27,728 bases of DNA, taken from a virus. Shown one piece after another: positions 27,634-27,728 of this stretch; position 1 is the first letter of the stretch; each line of letters opens with the position of its first letter. The DNA is taken from positions 1-27,728 of the IMG/VR virus record IMGVR_UViG_3300047300_000425. The stretch is one strand, 5' to 3'. Made by a program: the position numbers and the translations under genes. The notes beneath the pieces were generated by a model. It had not been told where the DNA came from and did no database searches. It saw only the letters and a list, made by a program, of their open reading frames with translations.

Positions 27634-27728
27634 GCCGTGTAGCTTCCCGAAGAGGTAAACGTAAGGATCGTGTTTGCGCCGCTGGTCGTCACCGTCGGCG
27701 AACCGGTGGTCACGCCGCTATATGAGGC
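27630..27728 (-). CDS. C-terminal end of a fibre-like structural protein (partial)
   Basis: The frame enters from the right edge of the window and reads ASYSGVTTGSPTVTTS then GANTILTFTSSGSYTA before TGA. The TILTFTxSGxYTA ending is a typical close of phage tail-fibre or glycine-rich structural proteins. Only 32 residues are present, so the whole protein cannot be described. Its stop overlaps the next gene's start (ATGA). Confidence 0.65.
   Translation of the reverse strand, partial: ASYSGVTTGSPTVTTSGANTILTFTSSGSYTA

Noticed and set aside
1-27728. tRNA genes, CRISPR arrays, insertion sequences, attachment sites
   Set aside because: No cloverleaf-like sequence, spaced direct-repeat array, transposase or integrase was found by reading. 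Every stretch over 300 bases is covered by a gene; the longest gap is 2389-2551. Covariance-model and repeat searches were not possible.

Overview
The window is one continuous stretch of a tailed-phage genome. It is GC-rich and tightly packed, with many 1 to 23 bp gene overlaps (TGATG, ATGA, GTGA) and Shine-Dalgarno starts. No rRNA, tRNA, CRISPR array, insertion sequence, integrase or repressor gene was seen. The virion genes follow the order of P22-type short-tailed phages: scaffold, coat, gp4-like, gp10-like, fibre/needle slot, then three ejection proteins. The two export signals, GH19 endolysin and two-membrane-segment holin candidate point to a Gram-negative host. An alphaproteobacterial host is a guess from composition and cannot be shown here. 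Large terminase and portal are absent and would be expected to the right of the window.

Layout. (1) 1-2388, plus strand: about a dozen very small, overlapping ORFs, several with one membrane segment, many preceded by the same CGGAGCAA ribosome-binding sequence. Two carry a duplicated hairpin leader. (2) 2389-2551: a control region with direct repeats, a dyad, a sigma70-like promoter and a 5' leader hairpin in front of a 96-aa gene, closed by a hairpin terminator at 2856-2887. (3) 2913-9122, minus strand: the replication operon, in transcription order a DUF2800/Cas4-like nuclease, a probable ssDNA-binding protein, a family A DNA polymerase with proofreading domain, and a prim-pol/SF3 helicase. 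(4) 9211-11292, plus strand: VRR-NUC nuclease, SNF2-type helicase and three small genes, fired divergently from region 3 across an 88-bp control region. (5) 11289-27728, minus strand: the late region. In transcription order it has a fibre-like end, a small structural gene, a promoter/operator dyad, scaffold, P22-type coat, a putative decoration protein, a small acidic protein, gp4-like and gp10-like tail proteins, a C1q/TNF-like protein, a tail fibre, a small beta-rich protein, a GNAT-like protein, three ejection-type proteins (gp7/gp20/gp16 positions), a small membrane protein, two exported proteins, and a lysis group.

How the genes work together: regions 3 and 4 would supply a largely self-sufficient replisome (primase-helicase, polymerase, ssDNA binding, recombination-type nucleases and helicase). 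Region 5 builds a P22-like capsid and short tail and then lyses the cell. Region 1 is probably the early, host-directed set, but none of its products has a recognisable function.

The most unusual points are: a 30-bp operator-like dyad spanning the -35 to -10 of the scaffold promoter; the duplicated hairpin leaders; a holin-like protein with a C-terminal EF-hand/dockerin-type calcium loop; two adjacent signal-peptide proteins (one Asn/Thr/Ser-rich, one nidogen-like); and a beta module shared by the tail fibre and the coat-adjacent protein. All calls come from reading the sequence; no database search was run.
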